From assembly GCA_034638255.1 (NCBI GenBank), contig JAWPGT010000014.1, forward strand, positions 124,001 through 188,000: 64,000 nt of DNA. The letters run 5' to 3'. Source of the DNA: Coprinus comatus. Taxonomy: Eukaryota; Basidiomycota; Agaricomycetes; Agaricales; Agaricaceae. The notes beneath the pieces are model-generated. The model had not been told where the DNA came from, searched no databases, and was given only the letters and a program-made list of their open reading frames with translations. Both the position numbers and the translations under genes were made by a program. Below, one piece after another: positions 44,075-55,499 of this stretch. The first letter of the stretch is position 1, and every line of letters begins with the position of its first letter.

Positions 44075-45500
44075 ATGCCTGGAACACATTTACTTCCCCC
44101 AAATCTCCTCAAGCTCTTCGCACCAAGGCCTCCCCTCCCTTATTCGCGTCCAGTGGATAGGGATATCGACCGCATACGCAAAAAGAACGTCGATGGCGTA
44201 GCACAAATCCTAGCACAAATCAGGGAAGAAAACACAAACAACCTATTCAACGCTGCAAATGCCGACGCAATGGAAGAGGGAGAGGAACCTGTCTTTACCC
44301 ACGCAGAAGAGGTCAAGCGTCAAATACGAAGAGAGGAACGAAGAGCTAAGAAAACAGAAGAGTTCAAAATGGCAAAAGAGAGCTGTGTGTTCTTTCTTCC
44401 ACACAACTGCCACATGTACAAACTGACGCTGTATTCTGCAGACAAACCTGCTGACGATCCAGAGGCCGTTGGTGACCCATACAAAACGTTGTTTATATCA
44501 CGGCTAGTACGTCCCTTGTTTCTCTGTTTCATACACACTGCTTACGCATGCTTCCAGCACAAAAGTGCCACAGAAACAGACCTTCGGCGCGAGTTTGAAG
44601 GTTATGGTACCATTGAACGCGTAAGAATAGTAAGAGACAAGAAAAGTCGGAGCAGAGGTTACGCTTTCGTGGTGTACGAACGAGAACGAGACATGAAAGG
44701 TATTTTTGTTTCCTTTTAAATTTCTTTTTAATATTGACACTTCTTTTTTCTTTTCATAGCCGCCTACAAGGAATCAGATGGTCTGCAAATAATGGGTAAA
44801 CGCATTCTTGTTGATGTAGAACGAGGCCGTACAGTGAGAGGATGGAAACCAAGACGGCTGGGAGGTGGGCTGGGTGGCCGGCCCAAGAAGGTAGAGCCTA
44901 TTGCCCCTCCTCCGCGTCCAGTAAGTGGTGGTTTCCGTGGAGGTATGGGTGGAGGTCGCGGTGGTGGTGGAGGTGGTGGTGGTGGTGGATTTGGTGACAG
45001 AGGTGGGTTCCGAGGTCGTGGTGGATTTGGAGGAGGTCGTGGTGGCTTTGGTGACCGTGGCGGCTTTGGAGGCGAGCGCGGCTATGGCGACCGTGGTAGT
45101 GGTGGATTTGGTGGTGACCGGGGACCACCAGGAGGCTTCAGAGGAGGTTACGGAGGTGGAGGTGGCGATTCAGGTCACAGAGGTGACTCCGGCCCAAGAG
45201 GTGGAGGAGGATTCCGAGGACGTGATGACTTCGGCGGTGGTGGATTCAGGTAACCTTTTTTTCTTTTCTTCTGTCTTCATCTAAATCATCTCTTATAGGG
45301 GCGGCCGCGGCGGTGGTATCGGTTATCAGGGTGGTGGTTTCAACGGTGACAATGCTAACGGCTATGGCCCGCCACCAGTAGGTGCACCCGGAGGACCTGG
45401 AGGTATGCCAGGTGGGTATGGAGGTGGTCCTCGCGGTGATCTAAAACGCGAGGGTCCTGGAGGATATGACGATAGAGATCATAAGCGACCCAGGTATTAG
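44075..45500 (+). CDS. SNP1: U1 snRNP 70-kDa protein (U1-70K)
   Basis: Binds stem-loop I of U1 snRNA in 5' splice-site recognition. The start [19 protein letters not shown] matches the family N-terminus. Introns lie after AKES, after FISRL, after ERDMK and before the last exon. The RRM spans about residues 95-175: KTLFISRL is RNP2, [10 protein letters not shown] is RNP1, and [29 protein letters not shown] follows in pieces typical of U1-70K. The C-terminal tail is a long Gly-rich RGG domain ending KRPRY, where animals have an RS/RD tail. The gene ends with TAG at 45498-45500. Confidence 0.92.
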
Positions 45501-46894
45501 TTTGCCTTTTGGCGACAGAGGTATCTTCTTCTTCTTCCTGTCCCAAACATCCACAGTGCATTCGTTGATTCTTCAAGGGATCAACTTCTCGTGGACATTT
45601 GATTATTGTGCAAGTATTCTGGCTTTATTTTTTGTTTTCTATTTTTCTGCTGTTGCGTAAGTATATCCTACTTCCGGGGTTTACCCCTTGTTATCCCGTC
45701 CGGCTGTGAGTATGAGAAGGTGGGGAGGCTTCAAATACTGTTAGCTACTTAGCTCTATCCTCTGAAGATACTGGATCATGAATCAAACAACTGTAAAAGC
45801 TGTCTGACCAATTAGAAATTTTGCCTCGGGGCACAATAATGGCCCGCATGTGTCGGAAAATTTGGCAATTTGGATGCACATGCTGCCGTATGCCACGCCT
45901 TGCACCCTTGCATGCCAGCCGCGGAAGAGGAACTAGTTGTTCTAGGTTGGTTAAAACTTAAGTTGTCTTCGATGCTTGAAGTTACAAGCTCTGAACTTCG
46001 GTATTCATAGGTGATCTTCGGAAACCTTTCGAAATGACATTACGCCAAATGTAACAAAAGTTACATGGCTTGAATGCGAACTTGATTGCGAACCTTTGCA
46101 GACTCTTGGCGAACTCGCAAGTATTTATTCCACGTGCGCAATATCCTTAATGTACATCTAGGTCGCTGATCCCACTACTTCATCCTTGGTATCATCCCAT
46201 TTATACTTGTCCCTTCTCCTTGTGACACTCAAGCTCATGAAGGAGAGTCTTCTGTCATCTAGTAGCCCCTTCCTTGGAAATTAAAAGTGTATGTGATTAC
46301 ATATTTGCATCGTGGAAATCAACGTACTCCGTAGATATGTAGGTTTAAGGACGACAACTCTTCAAGTACCTGTGAGTTCCTGATCTCCGTCTTAATTCGC
46401 CAACTAAGGTACTTCACTTGATTGTTATCAAGATTGTTTGCCAACGGTACTAAACTCAACAATGAAAACATTACCCTGGTAACAAATTTAATCAACAGTG
46501 ATCATCTCAGACCATTCAGTACTGCATTCCTTTTATAATTATTTGTGGTTGAGACATGCAGTTCACATCCAAACCTACTTTGAACTCCTTCAAGACACTC
46601 TGAGGGACGAGGCTGGAATATGACGAGTATTGAATTCGAAACAATCGTGTTCCTAGATTCGATCGTTGCCTCCATTATTGACGGTGAGACCCTGTCCGAC
46701 AGAAGGGGAGATATTCCCTTGTGTAGTTTTTCGGTTCAAGCTTTTTTCAAAACCCGGAACGGCGCGCTGGCAACTCGTCTCTACTCGTCCACCCTTCCCC
46801 TATCTCACCTTAGCAAATTGGAACAGTATACCTCGTTCGTCGACCCATTTCCTTCATACTACTCTTGTTTTCCCCAGAATTTTGTTGTATCATA
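45501..46894. other. Gene-free stretch, 1.39 kb (upstream of homeodomain gene)
   Basis: No conserved coding region is seen. The length fits a large promoter or 5' UTR for the transcription factor gene. It includes a 91-codon upstream open frame (46620-46895) whose TAA overlaps the next ATG (see findings), and a G/C-poor region with several short inverted repeats. Confidence 0.5.
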
Positions 46895-48113
46895 ATGCTG
46901 GAGGGTTTAATTGACACTCCTAACCCGCTGTCATTGACGGAACAGTATACAGGAGGTATATCTTCTCAGAATGAAATACAATCGTCGAACTATGGCAGGT
47001 CGAAGAAGAAGAGAGCTCGTATTGTAGGAGACCAACTAGATCAATTGGAACGTTATTTTTCAGTGGATCGTAGTCCAACTGCTGCTCGGAGGAAGGAAAT
47101 TGGTTTGCAACTCGGAATATCGGAAAGACAGATACAGATTTGGTTCCAGAACCGGTGTGTAGCCTTACATCGAAAACCCAGGTATACCGTTATAATGATA
47201 ATTTCTTCAAGTCGTGCGAAGGCGAAAAATACCGACGAGAAGAATAAAGTACGTGTGAAAGCAAATTCTGTTGCTCCACCACGGCCCCCTATGCTCTCGC
47301 AGTCAACCCAGACCAAGCTTGAAGAACTCATTGAAGAAGAAGACAGTAAGTCAATGTTATAATTATAACCGCGCACTATTAATTTTGTAATTAGCTTCCA
47401 TCTTCATCATCCCATGCACAAACCTTACCATTGGTCCATGGCGTCGGGTCAACTGTGGAACGCCTCCGGACCTCCTCGCATGGTTCTGTGAGAAGAAGAA
47501 ATGTCTGACCTGGTTCATTACGTCCAAGGAACACAGTTTTAAGATGCAAATCCCCCTCGAGCATATCTCAGGATTGGACTTCCACAACGGTGACGCTGGA
47601 CAGGGGTATATAACCATTGACTTGATCAGAGCTCCAGGGTTTTACTTGAGAAAATACTATCATTCTCATATGGGTTTCTCTAATACAAAGTCAGGAGGAT
47701 GGTGTGCATGCGATGACTGGACAGAGCATAGAGAGGCCAGTCGTAATTTTCGACATATACTTGGTGGTGCAGCACTTCCGTTGGCATACGTCGCCAACTA
47801 TCTCAAGTCACATCAGCGTTCCTTTACCCAGCGACCCTCGTCATATTCTCATTCTCTTGATTCCTCTACCCCTTTATCCTGTACTTCCTACCTGAAGCCG
47901 CTCGATCATCATTATATAGAAGGTTGCCGTCCCATGGTGATGGATTGGGGAACGTCGGGTTTAGAAAACCAACCACAAACCGTTCAACACAACGACTGCA
48001 AGACGTATCTCAGCCATAACCAACCAAGTCAAGCTACACCTCCAAACAACAACGGACTTGGTGGCAATCACTCGGTCGATGATGCAAGGGATGTCAAGAC
48101 AAGCAAGGGTTAG
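46895..48113 (+). CDS. Homeodomain transcription factor (fungal Hom2/Phx1-like)
   Basis: The start at 46895 gives MLEGLIDTPNPLSL; an in-frame ATG at 46865 would add ten residues. The homeodomain (about residues 30-90) ends with the recognition helix RQIQIWFQNRRAKAKN; the WFQNRRAK part is joined across an intron at about 47155-47211. A second intron near 47345-47395 leads to IPCTNLTIGPWRRVN, then FCEKKKCLTWFITSKEHSFK and MQIPLEHISGLDF. This post-homeodomain segment resembles that of fungal Hom2/Phx1-type regulators. The C-terminus is Asn/Ser-rich and looks disordered. Target genes cannot be read from the sequence. Confidence 0.82.
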
Positions 48114-48427
48114 CTCACAAGAACAACTCAGAGGGAGTAACAAGTAACAAATTTCCGCTTGTCAATAATTTACATTCAGTCACACCTTTCTTAATTTCTA
48201 GACTTTATATCATATTTACCTTTATTCGTTATTCAATGCTACGTTGTTTTTTTCTTTTTCTTTTATAATATTAGGACCCAGCCTTTGTTGTTGAGGGTAT
48301 ATTATCAATGTTAACCCTAGTTGACTTCTAATAGTATAATATGATAGGATATTTCCTCTAGGTCCAGAAAGAAAACAATATCTATAAGCTGCCTCACCAC
48401 TAGGTATATTTTCGAATGAAAGGTGGA
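48114..48427. other. Convergent intergenic region, 314 bp
   Basis: 3' regions of the homeodomain gene and TIM13. T-rich and A-rich runs fit polyadenylation on both strands; nothing else was seen. Confidence 0.5.
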
Positions 48428-48973
48428 TTAAAACATTTCGTGTGCTGCACGTTCTCTGTTAAGCTTGGCAACGTAGGTCTTGCTTACAATGTTGACTACA
48501 AAACGAGATGTATCAATGCGAGAGAGACAGAGTGAAACAGAAGCACACTGCTACGACTCACATGCGTCCATATACCTATCAAGACACCGGCTCAAACATG
48601 TCTATAACCAATAGTAATTACTGTCAACAAAACGAGGGAAGACTCGGAAGAATGGCTACTCACCTGTTCTGTACTGCTGAGGGAAGAGCCTGGCTTTAGA
48701 ATACATTTGGTAAAGCACTTTTCGTTAGTTTTCTGAAATTGAGAGACATATCAGTTGGAGATAGTGAAATGCAAAAGAATACATTTGGGTTGCACTGACA
48801 TTGATGAGTTCCTGTGCTTGAACAAGAGCCAGCTCAGTTTTGATTTGGTTCATTATTTGCTCCTTGCGGGCATTCATATCTGTTCAGCAACACTTCAGCT
48901 TACTACTAATGCAGTAATTTAGTAGAAAGGTACCAGTTGGAGCTGCAGTGGATTTGTTGAGAAAGTCGGCCAT
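48428..48973 (-). CDS. TIM13: Mitochondrial intermembrane-space chaperone Tim13
   Basis: A small Tim that, with Tim8, carries hydrophobic precursors across the intermembrane space. The protein of 98 residues is split over five short exons, none long enough to stand out alone: MADFLNKSTAAPT, then DMNARKEQIMNQIKTELAL, then KTNEKCFTKCILKPGSSLS, then TCLSRCLDRYMDA, then FNIVSKTYVAKLNRERAAHE ending MF. The twin CX3C motif (CFTKC and CLSRC) is complete. Introns are about 54-70 bp with GT-AG ends. The start codon at 48973 is 92 bp from that of JJJ1 on the other strand. Confidence 0.9.
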
Positions 48974-49065
48974 GATTGTTTAGAGACAAAACACGTCGGG
49001 TGTGTTTGGTATGCCATATATGGCAAGTACTCAAAATAGGTGATTTAATTCTTCCTCTCGATCTC

Positions 49066-51168
49066 ATGGGTGCTCGAGAGTCCAGGGCATCCAATGAAGA
49101 TGCTGCAGCTGCAGAACAGGTCGACTACTACCAGATACTTGAAGTAGAAGAAAGCGCAACTCAGGACGAGATCAGAGTGATTATACAGCTATGGTTATTC
49201 TTTCACCATTTGCTGATTCGAGTTCACAGCGTTCATTCCGACGGTTGGCTTTGTTACATCATCCGGACAAGAACCATACAGATGTAGAGGAAGCAACAAA
49301 GCGTTTTGCTGCATTACAACAGGCCTATGAGGCATGGACATCCATCATTTCTTACATTTGTGTATACTCTTACACAATCGTATACAGGTTCTCAGTGACG
49401 AGCAAGTGAGACCGTTGCTTCATCCTCTCAACATCATAGTAGTTCTGATCCGAGCATAAGTAGGAAAGGGCGTGGTATGATTCTCACAAAGCTTCATTAG
49501 CTCCTGAACCGGATGCCCAGACCGTATTTGAAGACGTTAAACGAGGAGCACCACCTTCACGAGCCAGGGACCGAGGCTTGACTGAGAAACACTTGGAGAG
49601 ATTCTTTGATCCTACAATTTGGAAGGATTTCACTGAGGGACCTGATGTATATATAATTCTTACTTGTTCCAAGCTGCAAGTTTTCTCATATCTATTTTGT
49701 TCTAGGGGTTCTTCACGCTTTATCGCAACTTGTTTGCTCGCCTTGCTTCAGAGGAGGAGATGTTACTTGGATCTGTTGATTATCCTTCTTTCGGTTATTC
49801 GACATGGACATGGTCTTCAGGAGGTAACAATAACCAAGGGTCGGATGCTGCAAAGGACTTTTACAACTTCTGGCTTAACTTTGGTACCGAAAAGGATTTT
49901 GTGTGGTGTGAACAGTGGAACCTGTCCGAGGCGCCTGATCGCCGTGTTCGAAGGTAAAAAGGTCCAGTTGGACGTCAAGTTAGCATGGACTCAGAGTTTA
50001 ACAGGTTAATGGAGAAGGATAACAAAAAAGCTCGTGAGGACGCGAAGAAAAGTTACAATGAGACAGTAAGGGTAAGCTCAAACGTTGCGTTCTATCTCTA
50101 TGACGTACTTATGAATTACTATTTCAAAAGTCTCTAGTCAGTTTCATCCGGAAGCGTGATCCACGCTATAAAGCACATCTTGCTCAGCAAGCTAATACTA
50201 ACCAAACTTCATCAAATAACGCAAAATACGACGCTGCTGCTGCACTACGCCGAGCACGAGCTTCTGAGAATTATATTGAACAAGAATGGCAAAAAGTTGA
50301 TGCCAAAAACCTTCATGCCGACCTTGAATGGGCAATCGCCGAGAATGAAGAAGAAGAAGAATGGGAATGTGTTGTCTGTGACAAGGTGTTTCGGAGTGAA
50401 GCTGCATGGGATAGCCATGAGCGGTCCAAGAAGCATATCAAAGAAGTTGAGCGTTTGCAACGACAAATGTTAGAAGAGAATGCGGAGCTTGGCCTGGAGG
50501 AGATAATAACACCTCAAGAAGAAATGATAGGGAATGAGGAGGTTGAAGATGAAGGAAAGGAAACATCGAAATCCCTTGAACTAGAATCACAAAGCTCGAT
50601 TACTGTCGAAGTTGAGTCCAAAATCTCAGTATCTCCATCCTTCATACCCGATTCCAAGTCCAATACGCTACATGGAGAGGAAATGGAGGGCACCAACGAA
50701 ACAACTACACGAGAGTCGTCGCCCATCCCTAGTGCAGAAAGCAAGAAGAAATTGCGAAAACAGACTGTGGGTGGTCTCAGATCACTTGAGCCGCTATCCA
50801 AGTCAGAACGACGTGCGCTACGGCGGAACTTGCAGCCTGACCCGGAGGAACGAACACAAACAGGCAATGGTGTACTAGAAGAGGGACAAGAACAAGTTTC
50901 GACCTCAACCCTGGTGCCAGAACTTTCTAAGAGGGACAAACGTCGGGCAAAGCAAGCAAAGAAAGCGGAGACCACCAACAAAGAAGTACCTTTCGATCCC
51001 ACTTGTTACCATTTAACGTCTGAATACTGTCAACAGGTCCGATGCAATGTCTGTAATGAATCATTTCCCAGCAAAACTAAACTTTTTAACCACGTAAGTA
51101 CGATGGGACATGCTGCACCAACTACTGCGAACGAACAAAAAGTTCGTCAAACAAGTAGGAAAAAGTAA
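49066..51168 (+). CDS. JJJ1: J-domain protein Jjj1 (DNAJC21), 60S ribosome biogenesis
   Basis: A cytosolic Hsp70 cochaperone that helps recycle late 60S factors. The J domain (about residues 20-85) starts [18 protein letters not shown] and has the HPD motif in [11 protein letters not shown]. The family segment [16 protein letters not shown] and [10 protein letters not shown] follow, and two C2H2 zinc fingers: [19 protein letters not shown] and [19 protein letters not shown]. Between them is a charged, low-complexity region. The intron after QQAYE (donor GCATGG) appears to use GC-AG ends. The last exon is long. Length and order match yeast Jjj1 and human DNAJC21. Confidence 0.92.
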
Positions 51169-51309
51169 GCTACTTAAAATATATACATGCTTGCTTCGTA
51201 ACCTCGGAATTTGTCGTATTAATGGATATATAACCACTGAAGACAAGATACATACTATGAATGGAACGGTATGGTACAGAATGGCATGTAAAAAAAACAT
51301 GGGAGATAT

Positions 51310-52603
51310 TCATCCCATAAGCTGTGAAATATCCTCGGGTGGATATTTCGTTTGTGAAAAAGTGAGCAGTCTACAAGGTCGATGAGTGTTCGCATATTGG
51401 AGGAGAAAGGTGTGTCATACCGCTTTAGGCTTTGAATGTATTTGCGACTAACTTCATCGTTTAGTACGTGGGCCACCTGGTCTCGAGAGATCTTTTCTCG
51501 GGCAGAACGTTCGTGAATACTAAAAAGTATGGTAAATAGCGGCAATGATTGCTGGAAAAACCTGGTACATACCCAACCATGGTTACACCAATAGGCCAGG
51601 GAGCGTTCCCAATAGACAAGCGGAGGTAAGCATCATTGGCTCGTTGATATTCTCGTCTTTGCATATAGTGGACAATCTCAGCGATTCGAGCAAGCATGTC
51701 GGAGGGTAGCGACTACGACAAAATCAGATAACGTCAATACCTCAGTAAGAAATAACGTACCCGTGAACGGAGATTTTTGAATAGAGGTTTGAGGTACTCT
51801 GCTGACTGAACTTGAGTTGCAGCTGCCATTTTCCCTTGAGTAGAACGCTTAACTTGTTCTGAAGCAGAGTGAGCATGATACAGGGCAGAGAGGGTATGTA
51901 TAAATACCTGGCCGCTCATCCATTGCCTCCCCCCACTCCTTGAGAACCTTCTTGAGAGCGTAATATATCAGAGGATATAGTTTGTCTGGCTCGGTCTTGA
52001 TCAAGTTCAGATCCAAAACGCCAACGTTAATTGGGTCGCCCTCCTTCTTCTTTCCCTTGGGGTTTTTACTCTGAAGCTCTTTCTCTACGCTCTCCACGTC
52101 CTCCAGAGCCTTTTTGAAATCATTATGTCCTCCTCGTTCATGACCACGTTCTTCAATGAGCTCGAGTGCGCGTAATCTCAGGCGGCGATCTTTGTCAGAC
52201 TCTCCAAATAAGCGAATGGGTTGTCCTTTTGCGCGTAGACGACGAATAGTTTCTTCATTTGAAATATTGAAGGAAGATTCCAATTGTACGGAGTCGGTCT
52301 CTTGGCCGGAGATAGGATGTGGTGAATCTGATTTGCGTACAGGCTATTCTCCAGCGTAGTATAAGGACTGAGTATATTAATTATTTGTAAAATAGATCTT
52401 ACTTCCTTCGCAACCTTTTCTGCTTTGCGTGCCTCCTCGCTGTGGGACTTGACTTCTAGCTTGTTCTTTTCCTCTCGTTCCTTAGCCTCCTGTTCTTCTT
52501 TAAGACGTTCCAAATCACCCTTGCGCATATATTTAGTAGGTCTTTCAGAGGTTTCTTCGATAGCTTTACGCTTTTCTGCGACGAGAGCCTTGAGAGAGTC
52601 CAT
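51310..52603 (-). CDS. PRP18: Pre-mRNA-splicing factor Prp18
   Basis: Acts in the second step of splicing with Slu7. The start [17 protein letters not shown] at 52603 leads an N-terminal basic/charged region. The PRP4-like (PSF/SFM) motif is [20 protein letters not shown]. The Prp18 domain follows: [13 protein letters not shown], then [19 protein letters not shown] with [18 protein letters not shown]. About six introns. The protein ends in [15 protein letters not shown] with TGA at 51312-51310. Convergent with JJJ1 (141 bp between stops), divergent from COX12 (119 bp between starts). Confidence 0.94.
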
Positions 52604-52722
52604 AGTTGTAAGGTGGGAGATATTAAGAACCATAACCTCTGATCCAGGCCTGCTTACGTAATTAGGCGAGAAACCTGGTTCCGCCACAACCCGAGCAGCC
52701 AACCACCTCCTTATCCACAACC

Positions 52723-53245
52723 ATGTCTGAAGCCTCCGACCTTTCCAGGTATGTATTTCAAAGTCTGCAAATAATGTTGCTAATATTTTCTATATAGCAA
52801 GTATATCCTCCAAACCGTTGGTTTTGACGGTATGCATTACCTGTCTTGTCAAACATACCCCAACTAAATACACCACATATCTCAGCTCGTTTCCCCAATG
52901 CCAATCAGACCAGACACTGGTGTGTATTCAACGCTCATTATCCTCCAACACTCTGACGCGTCTAAACAGTTTCCAAAACTACACCGACTACTTCAAGTGC
53001 GTAGCCGCCAAGGGTGAAGACTTTGCCCCCTGCATGCAGTTCAAGAAGGCTTACCACGCACTGTGCCCCAGTATGTCTTCAGTTCATCTCCGTGTTACGT
53101 CTTCCTCTGACCTATTCCTTCTATAGACGAATGGGTATGATGGGCTTTTCTCGGTCTATGATCACGACTAACCGCTGCCATGTAGATCTCCAAGTGGGAC
53201 GACCAACGGGAGAACGGTACCTTCCCCGCTTCCCTTGCCCCCTGA
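52723..53245 (+). CDS. COX12: Cytochrome c oxidase subunit VIb (Cox12)
   Basis: An intermembrane-space subunit of complex IV. Six short exons give a protein of roughly 85 residues starting MSEASDLSSKYILQTVGFD. The CHCH fold is complete: CFQNYTDYFKC (CX9C) and CMQFKKAYHALC (CX10C), then PNEWISKWDDQRENG and the end FPASLAP. Introns have GT-AG ends; one separates the first Cys codon. It shares its promoter interval with PRP18. Confidence 0.93.
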
Positions 53246-53587
53246 ACATAGAGCATACATTCATATTCTTTGCATAATCCGGTCTGTTGGTCTACAGTAC
53301 AACTTTTAGCAAAGCCAATATTATTAGACTGTCACGTGAGATCAATGGCGCCATCGTTCTCTTTTGCAATAAACTCTTGTGGATTGTTGATTCTCGTCCT
53401 GTACTCTATCTATTGCTATGATCAGTCCAAAGAGACAAATCCAAAAACCCTGAACAACCCGACATCAACACCGTTCTTCTGCTGTTCCATGCTTTGTGTC
53501 TGGACTATTCTCGACTCGGGTCACGTTTTGTATGACTTATGTGAATTAGGATCCGACCATATCGCTTCTCCCTAATCTTCACAGACG
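53246..53587. other. Intergenic, 342 bp
   Basis: Only a chance open frame with no recognisable motif; presumably the COX12 3' region and the promoter of the next gene. Confidence 0.5.
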
Positions 53588-54833
53588 ATGGACTACTCAC
53601 TCGAACCAGAACATTCCTCTCTTCTTATCCTTCGTGCAAAGGAGCCTTTCAATGCAGAACCAACTGCTGCTGCACTTGTCGAGTTTCCTATCACTCCAGA
53701 AGAATTGGTTTATTGCCGAAACCACGGTCCTGTTCGTGAATTTGACCCAGAAACCTACACAGTAACATTCAAGACCGACGAACATGAAGCAAAGCTCACT
53801 ATCAACCAAATAAAGTCGTTATTCGACAAGGTTGAGGTCGTCTCTGCTCTTCAGGTATGTTGTGCTGGTACACGTTTTTGGATCACAAATCACAGTGGCT
53901 CTGTAGTGTGCTGGAATTCGGCGTAAAGAAATGGGTTCGATTAAGCCCGTTCATGGTGTCCCTTGGTCTGATGGAGTCATTGCCAACTGTAGATGGGGAG
54001 GTGCTCGTCTGAGGGATGTCCTTCAACACCTCGGTCTCTTAAATGCTGAGAATGGGGACCATCATGTCTGTTTTGCGTCTTATGCTACGTTATGTGAAGA
54101 CGATGAATACTATGGTGCCTCGATTCCCATGTCCGCATTCTCGCAGGCCGACTCTAACATTCTTTTGGCATACGAGGTCAGACCACCTAGACTCAAGGAC
54201 TACAGGTTTTGATCCCCCTATTTATAGATGAACGGAGAGGACATCTCTCCTGATCGTGGTGCCCCCCTCCGGATCGTCGCTCCGGGGTATCTTGGCGCAC
54301 GGTGGGTCAAATGGGTAGACACCATTATAATTTCACCATTAGAATCCCCAAACTATTACCAACAAAGAGACTACAAAATCCTGCCTCCCGAGGTACGTCC
54401 CTTGTCATGTAACAAATTTGCTACTAGTAACACATAACACAATCTCTAGGTAGAGACCAAGGCTGCTGCCAAATCTCTATGGGGCAAGTACCCCGCGATG
54501 ACGGCTTTACCTCTCAACTCGGTCATTGGGACGGTATACAAGTCTACCCCCGACACGCTCTACGTTAAAGGATATGCCCTCCCAGGTCCTAAAGGAAATG
54601 TGGAAACTGTACAAGTCAGCATTGATAATGGTCAGAGCTGGCAGAAAGCGAAGATTATCTATCAAGAAAATAAATGGAGCTGGACGATATGGGAGGCTGG
54701 GGTTCCCTGTACTGCAGAAAGTGGCACGGTTTATAGTAGAGCAACAGACACTAGTGGTGATGTTCAGCCTAGAGTTGGAGAGTGGAACCTCCGGGGTGTT
54801 GCGTTCAATGGATGGGGAGTTAAAGAGTGGTAA
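53588..54833 (+). CDS. Sulfite-oxidase-family molybdenum enzyme (no heme domain)
   Basis: A molybdenum-cofactor oxidoreductase; sulfite oxidation is the likely reaction. The start [15 protein letters not shown] is typical of heme-less family members. The Moco-binding core has the ligand Cys in [11 protein letters not shown] (joined across an intron), [12 protein letters not shown], and the loop [20 protein letters not shown] dimerisation domain follows ([31 protein letters not shown]). There is no cytochrome b5 domain before it and no flavin domain after it, as in plant sulfite oxidase. It ends VKEW, not a clear peroxisomal signal. Sulfite is the usual substrate of the family, but this is inferred. 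Confidence 0.87.
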
Positions 54834-55214
54834 TTAAATTGTTACTGAAGCGAAGCAAGTCGATAACACCAAGCGGGTTACTCTGAAATCCTATTAACTT
54901 CAAACGTAAACACTCAGTAACACATGACGTCTCTTTTTTCTGATATCTTTCTTTTCATCTTTATTATTACTGCTGTGTACAGTGATATTACCTCGTTTAA
55001 GGTAGGGTCGCTGACGTTGTAGCCGACGAATGCAGTATCTAGTGTTGCAAATAGCTCCTAAATAGTGTGATTACCATAATAGGATGGGTGGGACATGCCG
55101 GGCTGACTGCGTATTGAACATTTCCCAGTCGGCCAATATAGTGAGCACCCGTCCTTCTTATTAACACTACAACTTGCTCTTATCCATACCTACAAAGCCT
55201 TACCCAATATAATA
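54834..55214. other. Intergenic, 381 bp
   Basis: No coding signal recognised; likely the promoter of the mitofissin gene in the last part. Confidence 0.5.
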
Positions 55215-55499
55215 ATGGCCTTCGGAAGACTATTTCACTACGCATTCGATGCGGTATTGCTTTCAACCATGCTGGCAGGCATCCGACGATCTAGTGGATT
55301 CACGTACGCCCTCTCTTTCCTATTAACCAAAGTAGTCATCTCAAATATTATTCGTAGGCCTGATTCATCCCGAATAACAGACCCTACCTTCCGTTCTCTA
55401 GCGGAAAAGTATCTGGGCGTCGGGGAATCCGTGTACAATATTGTGCAATCAACCGCCGTCAATAACTCTTATTTCAAGAAAGAAGAGAACAAATCATAA
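55215..55499 (+). CDS. ATG44: Mitofissin Atg44 (DUF1748 family)
   Basis: A single-exon protein of 94 residues. The N-terminal MAFGRLFHYAFDAVLLSTML and AGIRRSSGFT are the family's most conserved stretch, and AEKYLGVGESVYNIVQ lies near the C-terminus. The Pfam family DUF1748 is now known as mitofissin: in yeasts Atg44 sits in the mitochondrial intermembrane space and drives mitochondrial fission for mitophagy. A moderately longer middle region separates the two blocks. The function is by homology. Confidence 0.8.
   Translation: MAFGRLFHYAFDAVLLSTMLAGIRRSSGFTYALSFLLTKVVISNIIRRPDSSRITDPTFRSLAEKYLGVGESVYNIVQSTAVNNSYFKKEENKS

Noticed and set aside
44898..45284. Frames rich in His or Val opposite or beside the U1-70K glycine repeat
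   Set aside because: They are shadows of the GGN-repeat coding sequence in other frames.
53270..53575. A 101-codon frame between COX12 and the sulfite oxidase gene
   Set aside because: Composition is not protein-like and no motif is recognised; it fits intergenic DNA.
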